Below, one piece after another: positions 1 to 8,898 of a stretch of DNA of 64,000 bases. Location of the stretch: NCBI RefSeq assembly GCF_024397795.1, contig NZ_CP072983.1, positions 930,001 to 994,000 of the forward strand, written 5' to 3'. This stretch comes from Lactobacillus intestinalis (GTDB lineage: Bacteria; Bacillota; Bacilli; Lactobacillales; Lactobacillaceae). Under the pieces are notes generated by a model, which was given only the letters and a program-made list of their open reading frames with translations, was not told where the DNA came from and searched no databases. The first letter of the stretch is position 1; each line of letters starts with the position of its first letter. The position numbers and the translations under genes are program-made.

Positions 1-802
1 CTACTACTAAAGCTTCAGAGTCAGAATCTAAAATATTAGTAATAAGAAGCATGAACATATCATATCCATTTTCTTTTGACGCATTTTCCATAGCCTTTAA
101 GAAAGCATCTTTACGTTCCATAGCTTCTGGAAGGTCTACAACGTTAATTTGAGCTACACGAACATTGTTGCCATTTAATTCAAAGCTCTTAGCATCTAAA
201 TCAATTAATTCATCTTCTGACTTATCAGCAATATTAGTACCAGCTTTAAGCATTGCAAGACCGTATTCCTTGTAGTCAACACCAGCAATCTTAGCTAAAG
301 CTTCAACAGCTGCTTTATCTTTATCAGTAGTAGTTGGAGACTTCAAAAGCAAAGTATCTGAAATAATTGCAGAAAGCATTAAACCAGCTAACTTTTCTGG
401 GATTTCCATTTCTTGTTCATCGAACATTTCCCAAACGATAGTACTGGTACAGCCTACTGGTTCAGCACGATAGTATAAAGGATCAGCAGTATTAAAGTTC
501 ATGATACGGTGGTGATCAACTACACGACTAACTTTAACCTTATCAATATCAGATACACTTTGTTGAGGTTCATTATGGTCAACAAGCATAACTGACTTAA
601 CTTCATCTGATGCTGTCTTAATTACACGTGGTGCTTCAAAACCAAACTTAGCTAAAGCATAGGCAGTTTCGTCATTAGGTTCTCCAAGAGCTACAGGTTC
701 AGTGTTGCAGCCTAACTTATTTACAAAATATGAAAATGCAATGGCAGTACCAATGGCATCAGTATCAGGATTTTGGTGACCAAAAACTAATTCTTTTTCC
801 AT
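1..802 (-). CDS. ppaC: Manganese-dependent inorganic pyrophosphatase (family II), C-terminal part cut off by the window edge
   Basis: Hydrolyses pyrophosphate to two phosphates in the cytosol, pulling biosynthetic reactions forward. The reading frame starts at the ATG at 800-802 behind an AGAGGA ribosome binding site and runs off the left edge after 267 codons; the family is about 310 residues long. The N-terminal GHQNPDTDA (about residues 6-14) and the DHH motif at residues 96-98 are the metal ligands of family II enzymes of the DHH superfamily. It follows the LysR gene on the same strand with a 27-base gap, so it may be read in part from that promoter. Identification is secure; the missing C-terminal substrate domain cannot be inspected. 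Confidence 0.95.
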   Translation of the reverse strand, partial: MEKELVFGHQNPDTDAIGTAIAFSYFVNKLGCNTEPVALGEPNDETAYALAKFGFEAPRVIKTASDEVKSVMLVDHNEPQQSVSDIDKVKVSRVVDHHRIMNFNTADPLYYRAEPVGCTSTIVWEMFDEQEMEIPEKLAGLMLSAIISDTLLLKSPTTTDKDKAAVEALAKIAGVDYKEYGLAMLKAGTNIADKSEDELIDLDAKSFELNGNNVRVAQINVVDLPEAMERKDAFLKAMENASKENGYDMFMLLITNILDSDSEALVV

Positions 803-829
803 TAAAAAGATTCCTCTCTTCTTTGAATT

Positions 830-1777
830 TTATTCACTCTTCTCTACTAGTCTACTAGAATAATCCTTTTTATCCAAGAACTTCTGAAATTCTTTTATCA
901 TATTTTTAACGCGTGGAATTTCCGTTTTCCCTTTTCGATATACCAAAGAAATGTCAAATTCTTTATCACCCTTTAAATAAACTGGGGTTAAAGAATTGAT
1001 ATTGTCTTCATGTTGCAAATAATAAGATTGACTAATAAAAGTATCATATTTGCTATTTTGCGCCATTTTTACATTTTGTTGAGTAGAAGAAGAAGTAATT
1101 GGTACTCTTAGCTTATTTCTACTCCCAAAAACATTTTGTATTACTCTTCTTAAATAAAAATCAGCAGGATATGCGACCCATTTACGATTATAGAATCTGC
1201 TTGGGATGCATTCTTGATATTTTTCTACTGTATCTTTATGGGTTAAAATAATCAATCGATCTTTATAGATGTTTTCTTTAGTAAATTGTGATTGAATTAC
1301 AGGATCACCTTTTGCATACATCAAAGCAAGGTCTAATTCATTATTATCAAGATACTTTAAAATATCTTGATGATTTAAAACTTCAATAGTAAGAGTAATA
1401 TTTGGATAATGTTTATGATAATCCACCAAAAAGTCAGAAAGGACTTTTCCTTCAATTGAGTTTAAAACCCCGATCGAAATATTTCCCTTATCGATTCTGG
1501 TAAAAGCTTGCACATTATCCACTACTGCACTAATGGTACCCAAGAGCTTCTCGGCAGCCACTCGCATTTCTTTTCCGGCAGCTGTTAAATATAACTTTTT
1601 GCCGGCTTGACCAAAAAGTGGTGCCCCAATAGCATGCTCTAACTTCTTAATTTGTTGAGTTAAAGCAGGTTGCGTAATCCCAAGTATTTCAGCTGCTTGG
1701 GTATAATTCATTGTGCTAACTAATTGTAAAAAATAACGTAATGATTTTGCTGAAAGTATAGTATCTGTTTTAGGCAT
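830..1777 (-). CDS. LysR-family transcriptional regulator
   Basis: A LysR-type regulator of 315 residues. The N-terminal winged helix-turn-helix (about residues 12-70) carries the typical NYTQAAEILGITQPALTQQIKKLE pattern around residues 23-45; the rest is the two-lobed effector-binding domain. I chose the ATG at 1775-1777 (MPKTDT) because the family motif begins about ten residues after it; the upstream extension is hydrophobic and unlike the family. The ribosome binding site is weak (AGAAAG). It lies between parC and ppaC on the same strand. No metabolic partner is obvious, so target and inducer are unknown. Confidence 0.85.
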   Translation of the reverse strand: MPKTDTILSAKSLRYFLQLVSTMNYTQAAEILGITQPALTQQIKKLEHAIGAPLFGQAGKKLYLTAAGKEMRVAAEKLLGTISAVVDNVQAFTRIDKGNISIGVLNSIEGKVLSDFLVDYHKHYPNITLTIEVLNHQDILKYLDNNELDLALMYAKGDPVIQSQFTKENIYKDRLIILTHKDTVEKYQECIPSRFYNRKWVAYPADFYLRRVIQNVFGSRNKLRVPITSSSTQQNVKMAQNSKYDTFISQSYYLQHEDNINSLTPVYLKGDKEFDISLVYRKGKTEIPRVKNMIKEFQKFLDKKDYSSRLVEKSE

Positions 1778-1856
1778 AGTGATTAGCTTCTTTCTAAAAT
1801 AATTATTTAATAATAAGCTACATCCCATAGCAAACTTTATTATCAACCTAAAAAAT

Positions 1857-1891
1857 AAAAGTGTCAACGAATACGTATTGTTGACACTTTT
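1857..1891. terminator. Bidirectional terminator downstream of parC
   Basis: A 12-bp inverted repeat (AAAAGTGTCAAC / GTTGACACTTTT) with an 11-base loop, flanked by A runs on one side and T runs on the other. It sits between the end of parC and the LysR gene and would end the parE-parC transcript. Confidence 0.8.
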
Positions 1892-1907
1892 GAAACGGTT
1901 TCAGATT

Positions 1908-4385
1908 TTAGAATAATTCAGATACATTCTCATTTTTATCACTAGTTGGTCGACCTAATTCTAGTCTAATAGGCGTTCCATCTACTGAAGGATCCAATAC
2001 AAATGACCCATTTGAATAGCGATCTCCTAAAGGAAATTCACTTGTTTTAATCTTTACATGACGATCGCTGCTAGTTGTCAAAAGCAAAGTATGATTTTGA
2101 CCATAAGAAGTAAGTGCAGCAATTCTATGTGGCTTAGTCTTTAATTCACGTAAGATTTGCACACCTCGTTTAGCTCTAGAAACTTTATTTATCAAGTTCA
2201 ACTCTAACTGCTTAAAGGCTCCACGTTGAGTAATTAGACCTATCTTAATCAAATCTTCAAATTCAGGCGCTACTAAAACGTATCCTACTACATAATCATC
2301 ATCTTTTAGATTTACTGACTTTACTCCGACTGCTTTTGCACCAGATTCAGGGATCTCACTAACATCATATTTCACTGCATAAGCCATATTAGTAACTAAA
2401 GTAATCTCTTTATTAGAATCTGGGCTAAGTAAATCAACTTGTAATAAATGACTATCTTTGCTCTTCATTTTAATAGCAGTAATGGCACGAGATTTATAAG
2501 TTCTAGTTGGTTGTAAATTAGCTAATTTTAGACGCTTAATATATCCATCGTTAGTTGCTAGTAAGAAATCTAAATCTTGGCTAAGGTCTTTAAAGTTAAA
2601 TACACGAATAATCTTTTCATCACTATCAAGCCCAATTTCTTGAGATAAGTGTTGGCCCGTTTCCTTCCATTTAGTTTCCACCAATTCATGTACAGGACGA
2701 TAGATTACATTACCTTTGTTAGTGAAGAGATAAAGATTTTCTAGAGTGGATACATTCTTTTCATAAACTACTGCATCCCCATCAGGCAATCCATTATCAC
2801 CCTCAGCAGTTGATTGATATGATCTTAAAGATGATCTCTTTAGATATCCATCTCTACTAATTAAAACACGAACTTGTTCATCAGCAACTAAAGCCTTCTC
2901 ATCAATATGGATCTTAGCAGTTTCTTCAGAGATTTCAGTTCTTCTCTCAGTACCAAACTCTCTTTTAACAGCATTCAATTCCTTAATGATTTCTTTTTCT
3001 AAAGTTGCTCTATCAGAAAGAAGCTTTCTATACTTATCAGCTTTTTTATTTAAGTCAGTTTGTTCAGCAATTAATGCATCAACGTCGGTATTAGTTAAAC
3101 GATAAAGCTGTAATGAAACAATTGCTTCTGCTTGATTAGTTGTAAAATCAAATTCTTTTACTAAATTACGCTTAGCATCTGCCTTATTCTTAGAAGATCT
3201 AATCACCTTGATTACTTGATCTAAGATATCCATTGCATGAATTAAACCAGCAATAATTTCAAGACGAGCTTCAGCTTTATTCAAATCAAATTGTGTTCGC
3301 TTAGTGACTACCTCTTCTTCGTGTTCTAAGTATGAGGAAAGAATCCTCTTCAATCCTACTTGAACTGGAGTCATATGATCAATGGCTACCATATTGAAGT
3401 TGTATGAAACTTGTAAGTCTGTATTCTTAAACAAATAATTCAAAATATTTTGAGCATCTGCGCCTTTTTTAAGCTCAACTACAATTGATAAACCATGACG
3501 GTCAGTTTCATCTCGAACTTCAGCAATCCCATCAATTTCTTTATTTAGACGGATCTCATCAATCTTTTTAACTAATAAAGCTTTATTAACGTCAAAAGGA
3601 ATTTCAGTGGCTACGATTTCTTGACGATGACCACGAATTTCTTGAATGCTGGTTTTAGCACGAACTTGAATACGCCCACGACCAGTTTCATAAGCTTCTT
3701 TAATACCTTTAGTTCCCATGATAATGGCACCAGTTGGAAAATCGGGTCCTTTAACATACTTCATTAAATCATCTAATGTCGCATCGGGATGCTTTAATAA
3801 GTAAATGGTCGCTTCAATTACCTCGGTTAAATTGTGAGGAGGGATTTCAGTTGCGTATCCTGATGAAATACCTGTTGAACCATTTACTAATAAATTAGGA
3901 AATCTTGCTGGTAAAACTGTTGGCTCATATTCAGTATCATCAAAGTTTAATACCATGTTAACCGTATCTTTATCAATATCTTGTAAAAGCATATTAGAAA
4001 TCTTACTTAAACGAGATTCAGTATAACGCATGGCAGCAGGACCATCACCATCCATCGAGCCATTATTACCATGCATTTCTACTAAAGGCTCACGCATTTT
4101 CCAATCTTGAGATAAGTGTACTAATGCGCCATAAATAGAACTATCACCATGGGGGTGAAAATTACCCATGATATTACCTACAGCCTTTGCCGCTTTTTTA
4201 TATGCTTTATCATATGTATTGCCATCCTGATACATTGCATAAAGGATTCGACGCTGTACGGGTTTTAGCCCATCACGAATGTCAGGTAAGGCACGTTCTT
4301 GAATAATATATTTTGAATAGCGGCCAAATCGTTCCCCCATTACTTGTTCAAGGGGCATTTCACGAATTCGTTCTTTTGTGGTCAT
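1908..4385 (-). CDS. parC: DNA topoisomerase IV subunit A
   Basis: Breakage-reunion subunit of topoisomerase IV, which decatenates daughter chromosomes with ParE. With the ATG at 4383-4385 (MTTKERI) the product is 825 residues; a GAAGG site precedes this ATG, while the in-frame ATGs further upstream lie inside parE and lack one. The catalytic tyrosine is in RYTE (about residue 121), followed by the GyrA-type C-terminal beta-pinwheel repeats. It follows parE by 16 bases. Oddity: the quinolone-pocket helix reads GDSSIYGA, so the serine (residue 82) is kept but the acidic residue four positions later, equivalent to Glu84 of S. aureus GrlA, is glycine. ParC rather than GyrA is supported by pairing with parE. 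Confidence 0.95.
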   Translation of the reverse strand: MTTKERIREMPLEQVMGERFGRYSKYIIQERALPDIRDGLKPVQRRILYAMYQDGNTYDKAYKKAAKAVGNIMGNFHPHGDSSIYGALVHLSQDWKMREPLVEMHGNNGSMDGDGPAAMRYTESRLSKISNMLLQDIDKDTVNMVLNFDDTEYEPTVLPARFPNLLVNGSTGISSGYATEIPPHNLTEVIEATIYLLKHPDATLDDLMKYVKGPDFPTGAIIMGTKGIKEAYETGRGRIQVRAKTSIQEIRGHRQEIVATEIPFDVNKALLVKKIDEIRLNKEIDGIAEVRDETDRHGLSIVVELKKGADAQNILNYLFKNTDLQVSYNFNMVAIDHMTPVQVGLKRILSSYLEHEEEVVTKRTQFDLNKAEARLEIIAGLIHAMDILDQVIKVIRSSKNKADAKRNLVKEFDFTTNQAEAIVSLQLYRLTNTDVDALIAEQTDLNKKADKYRKLLSDRATLEKEIIKELNAVKREFGTERRTEISEETAKIHIDEKALVADEQVRVLISRDGYLKRSSLRSYQSTAEGDNGLPDGDAVVYEKNVSTLENLYLFTNKGNVIYRPVHELVETKWKETGQHLSQEIGLDSDEKIIRVFNFKDLSQDLDFLLATNDGYIKRLKLANLQPTRTYKSRAITAIKMKSKDSHLLQVDLLSPDSNKEITLVTNMAYAVKYDVSEIPESGAKAVGVKSVNLKDDDYVVGYVLVAPEFEDLIKIGLITQRGAFKQLELNLINKVSRAKRGVQILRELKTKPHRIAALTSYGQNHTLLLTTSSDRHVKIKTSEFPLGDRYSNGSFVLDPSVDGTPIRLELGRPTSDKNENVSELF

Positions 4386-4401
4386 TAAATCAAAACCTTC
4401 T

Positions 4402-6345
4402 TTATTCATTATCACTATCTAGAATAGAAGCATCTTCGCCCATTCTAAACTTAACATTTTCTTCAATCCATTTTCTTCTTGCAGCGACCTTGTCACCCAT
4501 TAAAGTAGTGACACGTCTTTCCGCAAGAGCAGCATCATCAATTTTTACTCTAATCAGCATTCGAGATTCAGGATTCATTGTCGTTTGCCAAAGTTGTTCA
4601 GCATTCATTTCTCCTAAACCTTTAAAACGTTGCAAAGAGTAACCTCGACCCATTTCTTTTTCATCAGCTGCCAATTCTTCATCGGTCCAAGCGTATTTGA
4701 TATTAGCCTTCTTCCCGCGACCTTTTTGCAAACGATAAAGTGGGGGAAGGGCAATATAAACTTTACCTTGCTCAATCATTGGACGCATGTAGCGATAGAA
4801 GAATGTTAAAAGCAAGATTTGAATATGTGCGCCATCATCATCGGCGTCTGTCATAATAATAACTTTATCATAGTTAGAATCTTCAACTTTAAATTCAGTT
4901 CCAACTCCAGCGCCAATTGTATAAATCATAGTATTGATTTCTTCATTTTTGAAGATATCTTGAAGCTTAGCTTTTTGGGTATTAAGCACTTTACCTCTTA
5001 AAGGCAAAATTGCTTGGAACTTTCTATCTCTACCTTGCTTTGCGGAACCTCCAGCAGAATCCCCTTCGACTAAGAATAGCTCATTTTTCTTAGGATTACG
5101 TGATTGTGCAGGAGTCAGCTTACCAGATAAAACTTCTTTCTTGCGTCTCTTTTTTCCGTTCCGACTCTCATCACGAGCTTTTTTGGCGGCTTCACGTGCA
5201 TCCCTTGCTCGTTGCGCTTTTTTGACCAGCTCTTGAGCCAGTTCTCCGTTTTCCATCAAGTAGTAAGACATCTTTTCATAAACCAAAGAGTCAACTGCTG
5301 ATCTTGCTTGCGGAGTACCGAGCTTACCTTTAGTTTGACCTTCAAATTCCAATAATTCCTCTGGAATCTTAATAGATAAAACCGCGCTAAGGCCTTCTCG
5401 GTAATCAGAGCCATCAATATTTTTATCTTTTTTACCTAAAAGTCCCTGCTTCTTAGCATAATCATTAAATGCTCGGGTAAACCCACTTCTTGCACCCACT
5501 TCATGACTACCACCATCAGCAGTACGGACATTATTTACAAAAGAAACAAGGTTTTCGGAATAGCCATCACTGTATTGACCACTAAATTCAATTTCCATAC
5601 CATCTTGCTTACCTTCAAAGTAAAAGACATCACTGATAGTTCCTTTTCCTTCATTTAAATATGAAACAAAAGACTTAATACCATCATCATATTTAAACTC
5701 ATCATGATGCCCATCTCGTTCATCAGTTAAAGTAAATTTAACACCCTTTAATAAGAAGGCTGATTCACGGATTCTTTCTTGGATAGTTTCGTACTTATAC
5801 TTAACAGTTGAAAAAATGGTTTCATCAGGTTTAAAAGTAATGGTCGTTCCAGTTTTATCATCAGTAGGTCCCACACACTTCAAAGTACCAATTGGATGAC
5901 CACCTTTTTCAAATTCTTCTTCATAAGCTTTTCCATCACGAACAACGCGAACTTTCATATAACTGGATAAAGCATTAACTACTGAAGAACCAACCCCATG
6001 AAGACCACCAGATGTCTTATAGTTTTGTTCTGTAAACTTACCTCCAGCGTGAAGTACAGTTAAAATTACTTCAATAGTTGGTTTCCCGGATTTGTGCATT
6101 CCTGTTGGCATTCCACGTCCAAAGTCACGCACTGTAATACTATTATCCTTGTGAATGGTAACATCAATTTCGTCACCATATCCTGCCATTGCTTCATCAA
6201 CAGAATTATCGACGATTTCATAAACTAATTGGTTAAGTCCATGTATATCAGTTGAACCAATATACATTCCCGGTCTTTTACGAACTGCTTCTAGACCATG
6301 TAATATTTGAATCGAAGAATCGTCATAAGTATTAACTTTAGCCAC
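4402..6345 (-). CDS. parE: DNA topoisomerase IV subunit B
   Basis: ATPase subunit of topoisomerase IV, 647 residues. It has the GHKL ATPase fold at the N terminus (DNSVDEA near residue 47, GRGMP near 78, GLHGVGSSVVNAL near 115), the transducer domain, then a TOPRIM domain with EGDSAGGSAKQGRDR (about 428-442) and DADDDGAH (about 503). The final GyrB C-terminal block ends about 15 residues before the stop. Together with ParC it forms the A2B2 enzyme. The divergent plsY gene starts 100 bases upstream. ParE rather than GyrB is chosen because it pairs with parC and plsY, the usual Firmicute arrangement; gyrB normally lies near dnaA. Confidence 0.95.
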   Translation of the reverse strand: MAKVNTYDDSSIQILHGLEAVRKRPGMYIGSTDIHGLNQLVYEIVDNSVDEAMAGYGDEIDVTIHKDNSITVRDFGRGMPTGMHKSGKPTIEVILTVLHAGGKFTEQNYKTSGGLHGVGSSVVNALSSYMKVRVVRDGKAYEEEFEKGGHPIGTLKCVGPTDDKTGTTITFKPDETIFSTVKYKYETIQERIRESAFLLKGVKFTLTDERDGHHDEFKYDDGIKSFVSYLNEGKGTISDVFYFEGKQDGMEIEFSGQYSDGYSENLVSFVNNVRTADGGSHEVGARSGFTRAFNDYAKKQGLLGKKDKNIDGSDYREGLSAVLSIKIPEELLEFEGQTKGKLGTPQARSAVDSLVYEKMSYYLMENGELAQELVKKAQRARDAREAAKKARDESRNGKKRRKKEVLSGKLTPAQSRNPKKNELFLVEGDSAGGSAKQGRDRKFQAILPLRGKVLNTQKAKLQDIFKNEEINTMIYTIGAGVGTEFKVEDSNYDKVIIMTDADDDGAHIQILLLTFFYRYMRPMIEQGKVYIALPPLYRLQKGRGKKANIKYAWTDEELAADEKEMGRGYSLQRFKGLGEMNAEQLWQTTMNPESRMLIRVKIDDAALAERRVTTLMGDKVAARRKWIEENVKFRMGEDASILDSDNE

Positions 6346-6445
6346 TAAAATTCCTCCATTTATTCAATAAATTTGTATGCTCCATATATTTACTCGTAAA
6401 ACTTTGCTAAAATAGCCATAGATTTAAATGGAGTTGTTTAATCAT

Positions 6446-7075
6446 ATGTTTACATTAAAAATAGAATCGCTACTTATTTTAGCATATTTGATTGGAAGTT
6501 TCCCCACGGGAGTAATTATTGGAAAAATTTTCTTCCATAAAGATATTAGGAAATATGGTTCCGGCAATATTGGGACGACAAATACGTTTAGAGTATTAGG
6601 TCCTGTAGCTGGTATTATTGTTTTCCTAATTGACTTTTTCAAAGGCACACTTGCTACCGTATTACCTGTGATCTTTCACTTAGGTCCTCATTATTTATGT
6701 TTGATTTTTGGATTTGCTGCTATTATCGGCCATGCTTTTTCAATCTTTTTAAAATTTAAAGGAGGTAAAGCAGTAGCTACTACCGCGGGGTTCATCCTGG
6801 GTTATAATGTGCATTTTTTCTTAATTTGTGCTTTAATTTTCTTCCCTACACTTTTTATAACCAGCATGGTATCTCTAACTAGTTTGATATCTATTCTTTT
6901 GATTTTTATTGCATCATTCTTCTTCCATGATTTGGCACTAACCATCTTAAGTGGAATATTAGTCATCCTTATCTATTGGAGTCACCGAAGCAATATTAAG
7001 CGTTTAGAAAAGCATCAAGAAAACTTAGTACCTTTTGGTCTTGTTTATTGGTATAAAAAGCATCATCAAAAATAA
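6446..7075 (+). CDS. plsY: Glycerol-3-phosphate acyltransferase (acyl-phosphate dependent)
   Basis: Integral membrane enzyme that transfers an acyl group from acyl-phosphate to glycerol-3-phosphate, the first step of phospholipid synthesis. It has 209 residues and about five membrane segments. Family motifs are GSFPTG near the start, GSGNIGTTNTFR (about residues 36-47, phosphate loop) and GHAFSIFLKFKGGKAVAT (about 100-117). The ATG at 6446 is preferred because the family motif begins about ten residues later and a GGAG lies upstream; an in-frame ATG at 6428 would add six residues. An extended -10 (TGCTAAAAT, near 6405-6413) is a likely promoter. It is divergent from parE, as is common in Firmicutes. 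Confidence 0.92.
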   Translation: MFTLKIESLLILAYLIGSFPTGVIIGKIFFHKDIRKYGSGNIGTTNTFRVLGPVAGIIVFLIDFFKGTLATVLPVIFHLGPHYLCLIFGFAAIIGHAFSIFLKFKGGKAVATTAGFILGYNVHFFLICALIFFPTLFITSMVSLTSLISILLIFIASFFFHDLALTILSGILVILIYWSHRSNIKRLEKHQENLVPFGLVYWYKKHHQK

Positions 7076-7092
7076 TAAAGAAACAAATTAAT

Positions 7093-7126
7093 AACCAGCA
7101 AGGAATGTATCTTTGCTGGTTTTATT
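7093..7126 (+). terminator. plsY terminator
   Basis: Stem AACCAGCAA / TTGCTGGTT followed by a T-rich tract, starting 18 bases after the plsY stop codon. Confidence 0.8.
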
Positions 7127-7188
7127 ATATTATATCTCATACAAACAATAGTTCGCAAGTTAGAGTTTATTATCCTAACTACTATTGA

Positions 7189-7803
7189 TTAATCATCTAC
7201 TAAAGTATTTTTTGCAGCCTGAGCAAAATCATCAAAGTAGTCTACATCCTTTTTACCCACCAGGGTATAATCCTGCTTCAGTTGCTGGCCATCATTAAGT
7301 AAAAACATTTTTTGCAACTGATCGTTCATTAATAAATCTGCCGTTCGCTCATTCATTAAAAAATATCCAGACCCACTTGTAGCCATCAAAGCTGCTTCGT
7401 TAAAACTATCTACAGCAATAAAAGGACTTGTAATCTTTAAAACATCCTTATGATAATGCAGTTCGCCAGCTTCTTCTTCCGTTTTAGCAATTAAAATATT
7501 AGGGATCTTCTTTAAATCTTTAATATCAACCGTTTGTTCTCCAGGCATAAAATTACCAGCTTGAAGAATAACCATCAAACTCACTTCTGTAATTGGTTGT
7601 AGACGATAATTATTAAAATCATTATCACGTGGATCAGTTAAAGCTAAGTCAATTTTTCCTCCTGCAAGTGCATCCCCAACTTGATCTTGATATAGAGGGA
7701 GGAGTTTAATATCTATTTCGGGATGCATCTTTCTAAATTCCTCTACAATCTTTTCTACGTCTTTACTACCAAAACTTTTAAAATATCCTACTTTTAAAGT
7801 CAT
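7189..7803 (-). CDS. Free-standing LysR-type effector-binding domain protein (no helix-turn-helix)
   Basis: A 204-residue protein whose whole length matches the two-lobed periplasmic-binding-like fold of LysR regulators: it opens with LKVGYFKSF, then EEFRKMHPEIDIKLL and GGKIDLALTD (about residues 52-61). The normal N-terminal 80-90 residue DNA-binding domain is absent. A strong GGGAGAG site lies five bases before the ATG at 7801-7803, so it looks like an intact short gene rather than a fragment; the frame upstream has only about a dozen further codons and no helix-turn-helix. It follows the GalM-like gene on the same strand, but a terminator hairpin lies between them. Function unknown: it may be a small-molecule sensor or bind a partner regulator. 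Confidence 0.7.
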   Translation of the reverse strand: MTLKVGYFKSFGSKDVEKIVEEFRKMHPEIDIKLLPLYQDQVGDALAGGKIDLALTDPRDNDFNNYRLQPITEVSLMVILQAGNFMPGEQTVDIKDLKKIPNILIAKTEEEAGELHYHKDVLKITSPFIAVDSFNEAALMATSGSGYFLMNERTADLLMNDQLQKMFLLNDGQQLKQDYTLVGKKDVDYFDDFAQAAKNTLVDD

Positions 7804-7824
7804 TTTTCTCTCCCAAATAAATAA

Positions 7825-7846
7825 GGTTTTGGTTTGCGCCAAAACC
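7825..7846 (-). terminator. Terminator after the GalM-like gene
   Basis: 8-bp stem GGTTTTGG / CCAAAACC with a six-base loop, followed on the minus strand by TTATTTATTT. It lies between the epimerase stop and the start of the LysR-domain gene, so the two are at most partly co-transcribed. Confidence 0.7.
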
Positions 7847-7853
7847 CTAATTT

Positions 7854-8744
7854 TTATTCCTCTTCTCCATGGTAAGCAATACTAAATCCAGCATTAAATT
7901 CTTCACCTGGAGCCAAATGATTCATTCCATACTTTTCTTCTAATTTACCACTGGCATCTTGTCTATCAGCAATTCCCCACCATGGTTCGATACATACATA
8001 ATTATCAGTCTTTGGATATTGTGACCAAATTCCTACAAATGGCGCATCTCTAGTCCAAACATTAATATGAAACTTACTCTTTTCAGTCTTAAGAGAAATC
8101 TTGTTATCGTGACCACGTAATTCATAAATTAGGGCATCATTTTTAAATAAGTCATCGCTGATGGTAATTAAACTATCAGTAGAGGCTAAAGATCTTTTAT
8201 TCCAGTTTAAATATGCACCCTCTAAAGGAATTCGAACTCGAGCTTCAGAAGGTTGCGTAGCAAAGTAGTAATCTTCCTTTACAGTTTCTTGATTTACTGG
8301 CAAATTAAATCCAGGGTGTCCTCCAACGCCGAAGATCAATTCCTTATCATCAGTATTAGTAACTGAGAAGTTTTCTTCCAATAAATTATTAAGCAAGTTA
8401 TAGTTAACCCGTAATTCAAACTTAAATGGATAAACCCTTCGAGTTTCTTCATTGTCTCTCAATACAAAAGTAATGCTTTCTTTTGTATGCTTTTCAACTT
8501 CAAATTCTTGATTACGTGCAAATCCATGTTGTCCCAAATGATAGGTCTTCCCATCATAAGTATATTCATCATTCTTTAAACGGCCAACAATCGGAAATAG
8601 TACAGGTGCATGACGTCCCCAAATTTTTGGATCAGCTTGCCACATATACTCATATCCTGTATGTGTTCCCTTAACGCTTTGAATTTCTGCACCTTTGCTA
8701 GAAATTTCTACTTTTAACATATTATTCTCAATAGTGTAATTCAT
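7854..8744 (-). CDS. Aldose 1-epimerase family protein (LacX/GalM-like)
   Basis: 296 residues of the galactose mutarotase fold. Such enzymes interconvert alpha and beta anomers of aldoses; the LacX branch has broader or unknown substrates. Visible motifs are HAPVLFPIVGRLK (about residues 45-57), the HGF motif (about 73-75) and GGHPGFNLP (about 141-149), which contain the histidines expected in the active site. It stands alone with no galactose genes nearby, so the physiological sugar is unclear. Family assignment is firm; activity as galactose mutarotase is inferred only. Confidence 0.85.
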   Translation of the reverse strand: MNYTIENNMLKVEISSKGAEIQSVKGTHTGYEYMWQADPKIWGRHAPVLFPIVGRLKNDEYTYDGKTYHLGQHGFARNQEFEVEKHTKESITFVLRDNEETRRVYPFKFELRVNYNLLNNLLEENFSVTNTDDKELIFGVGGHPGFNLPVNQETVKEDYYFATQPSEARVRIPLEGAYLNWNKRSLASTDSLITISDDLFKNDALIYELRGHDNKISLKTEKSKFHINVWTRDAPFVGIWSQYPKTDNYVCIEPWWGIADRQDASGKLEEKYGMNHLAPGEEFNAGFSIAYHGEEE

Positions 8745-8871
8745 ATTGTTCTATCCTTTATCCAGTTTAGTTTGCTAAAAATTAGCTAAATCTTTAATTA
8801 TTATTATATCACTTAATGCTTAAAAATATATGCGCTTACATTAAGCTACTTAAAATATTCATAAGTAAAAT

Positions 8872-8897
8872 AAAAAAGGGTAACTCTACCCTTTTTT
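8872..8897 (-). terminator. hslU terminator
   Basis: Perfect stem AAAAAAGGGTA / TACCCTTTTTT with a four-base loop, directly behind the hslU stop codon. It is symmetric enough to work in both directions, but only the minus strand has a gene upstream of it. Confidence 0.85.
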
Positions 8898-8898
8898 A

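Noticed and set aside
1890..1903. cre-like palindrome TTGAAACGGTTTCA next to the parC terminator
   Set aside because: It lies behind parC and partly in the terminator, with no promoter beside it, and it misses the invariant G at position 2.
4313..4642. Plus-strand reading frame opposite the parC-parE junction
   Set aside because: Antisense shadow of two strongly conserved genes; no ribosome binding site and no plausible protein.
7149..7176. AGTTAG / CTAACT inverted repeat between plsY and the LysR-domain gene
   Set aside because: Only six base pairs and no T run; not enough to call a terminator.
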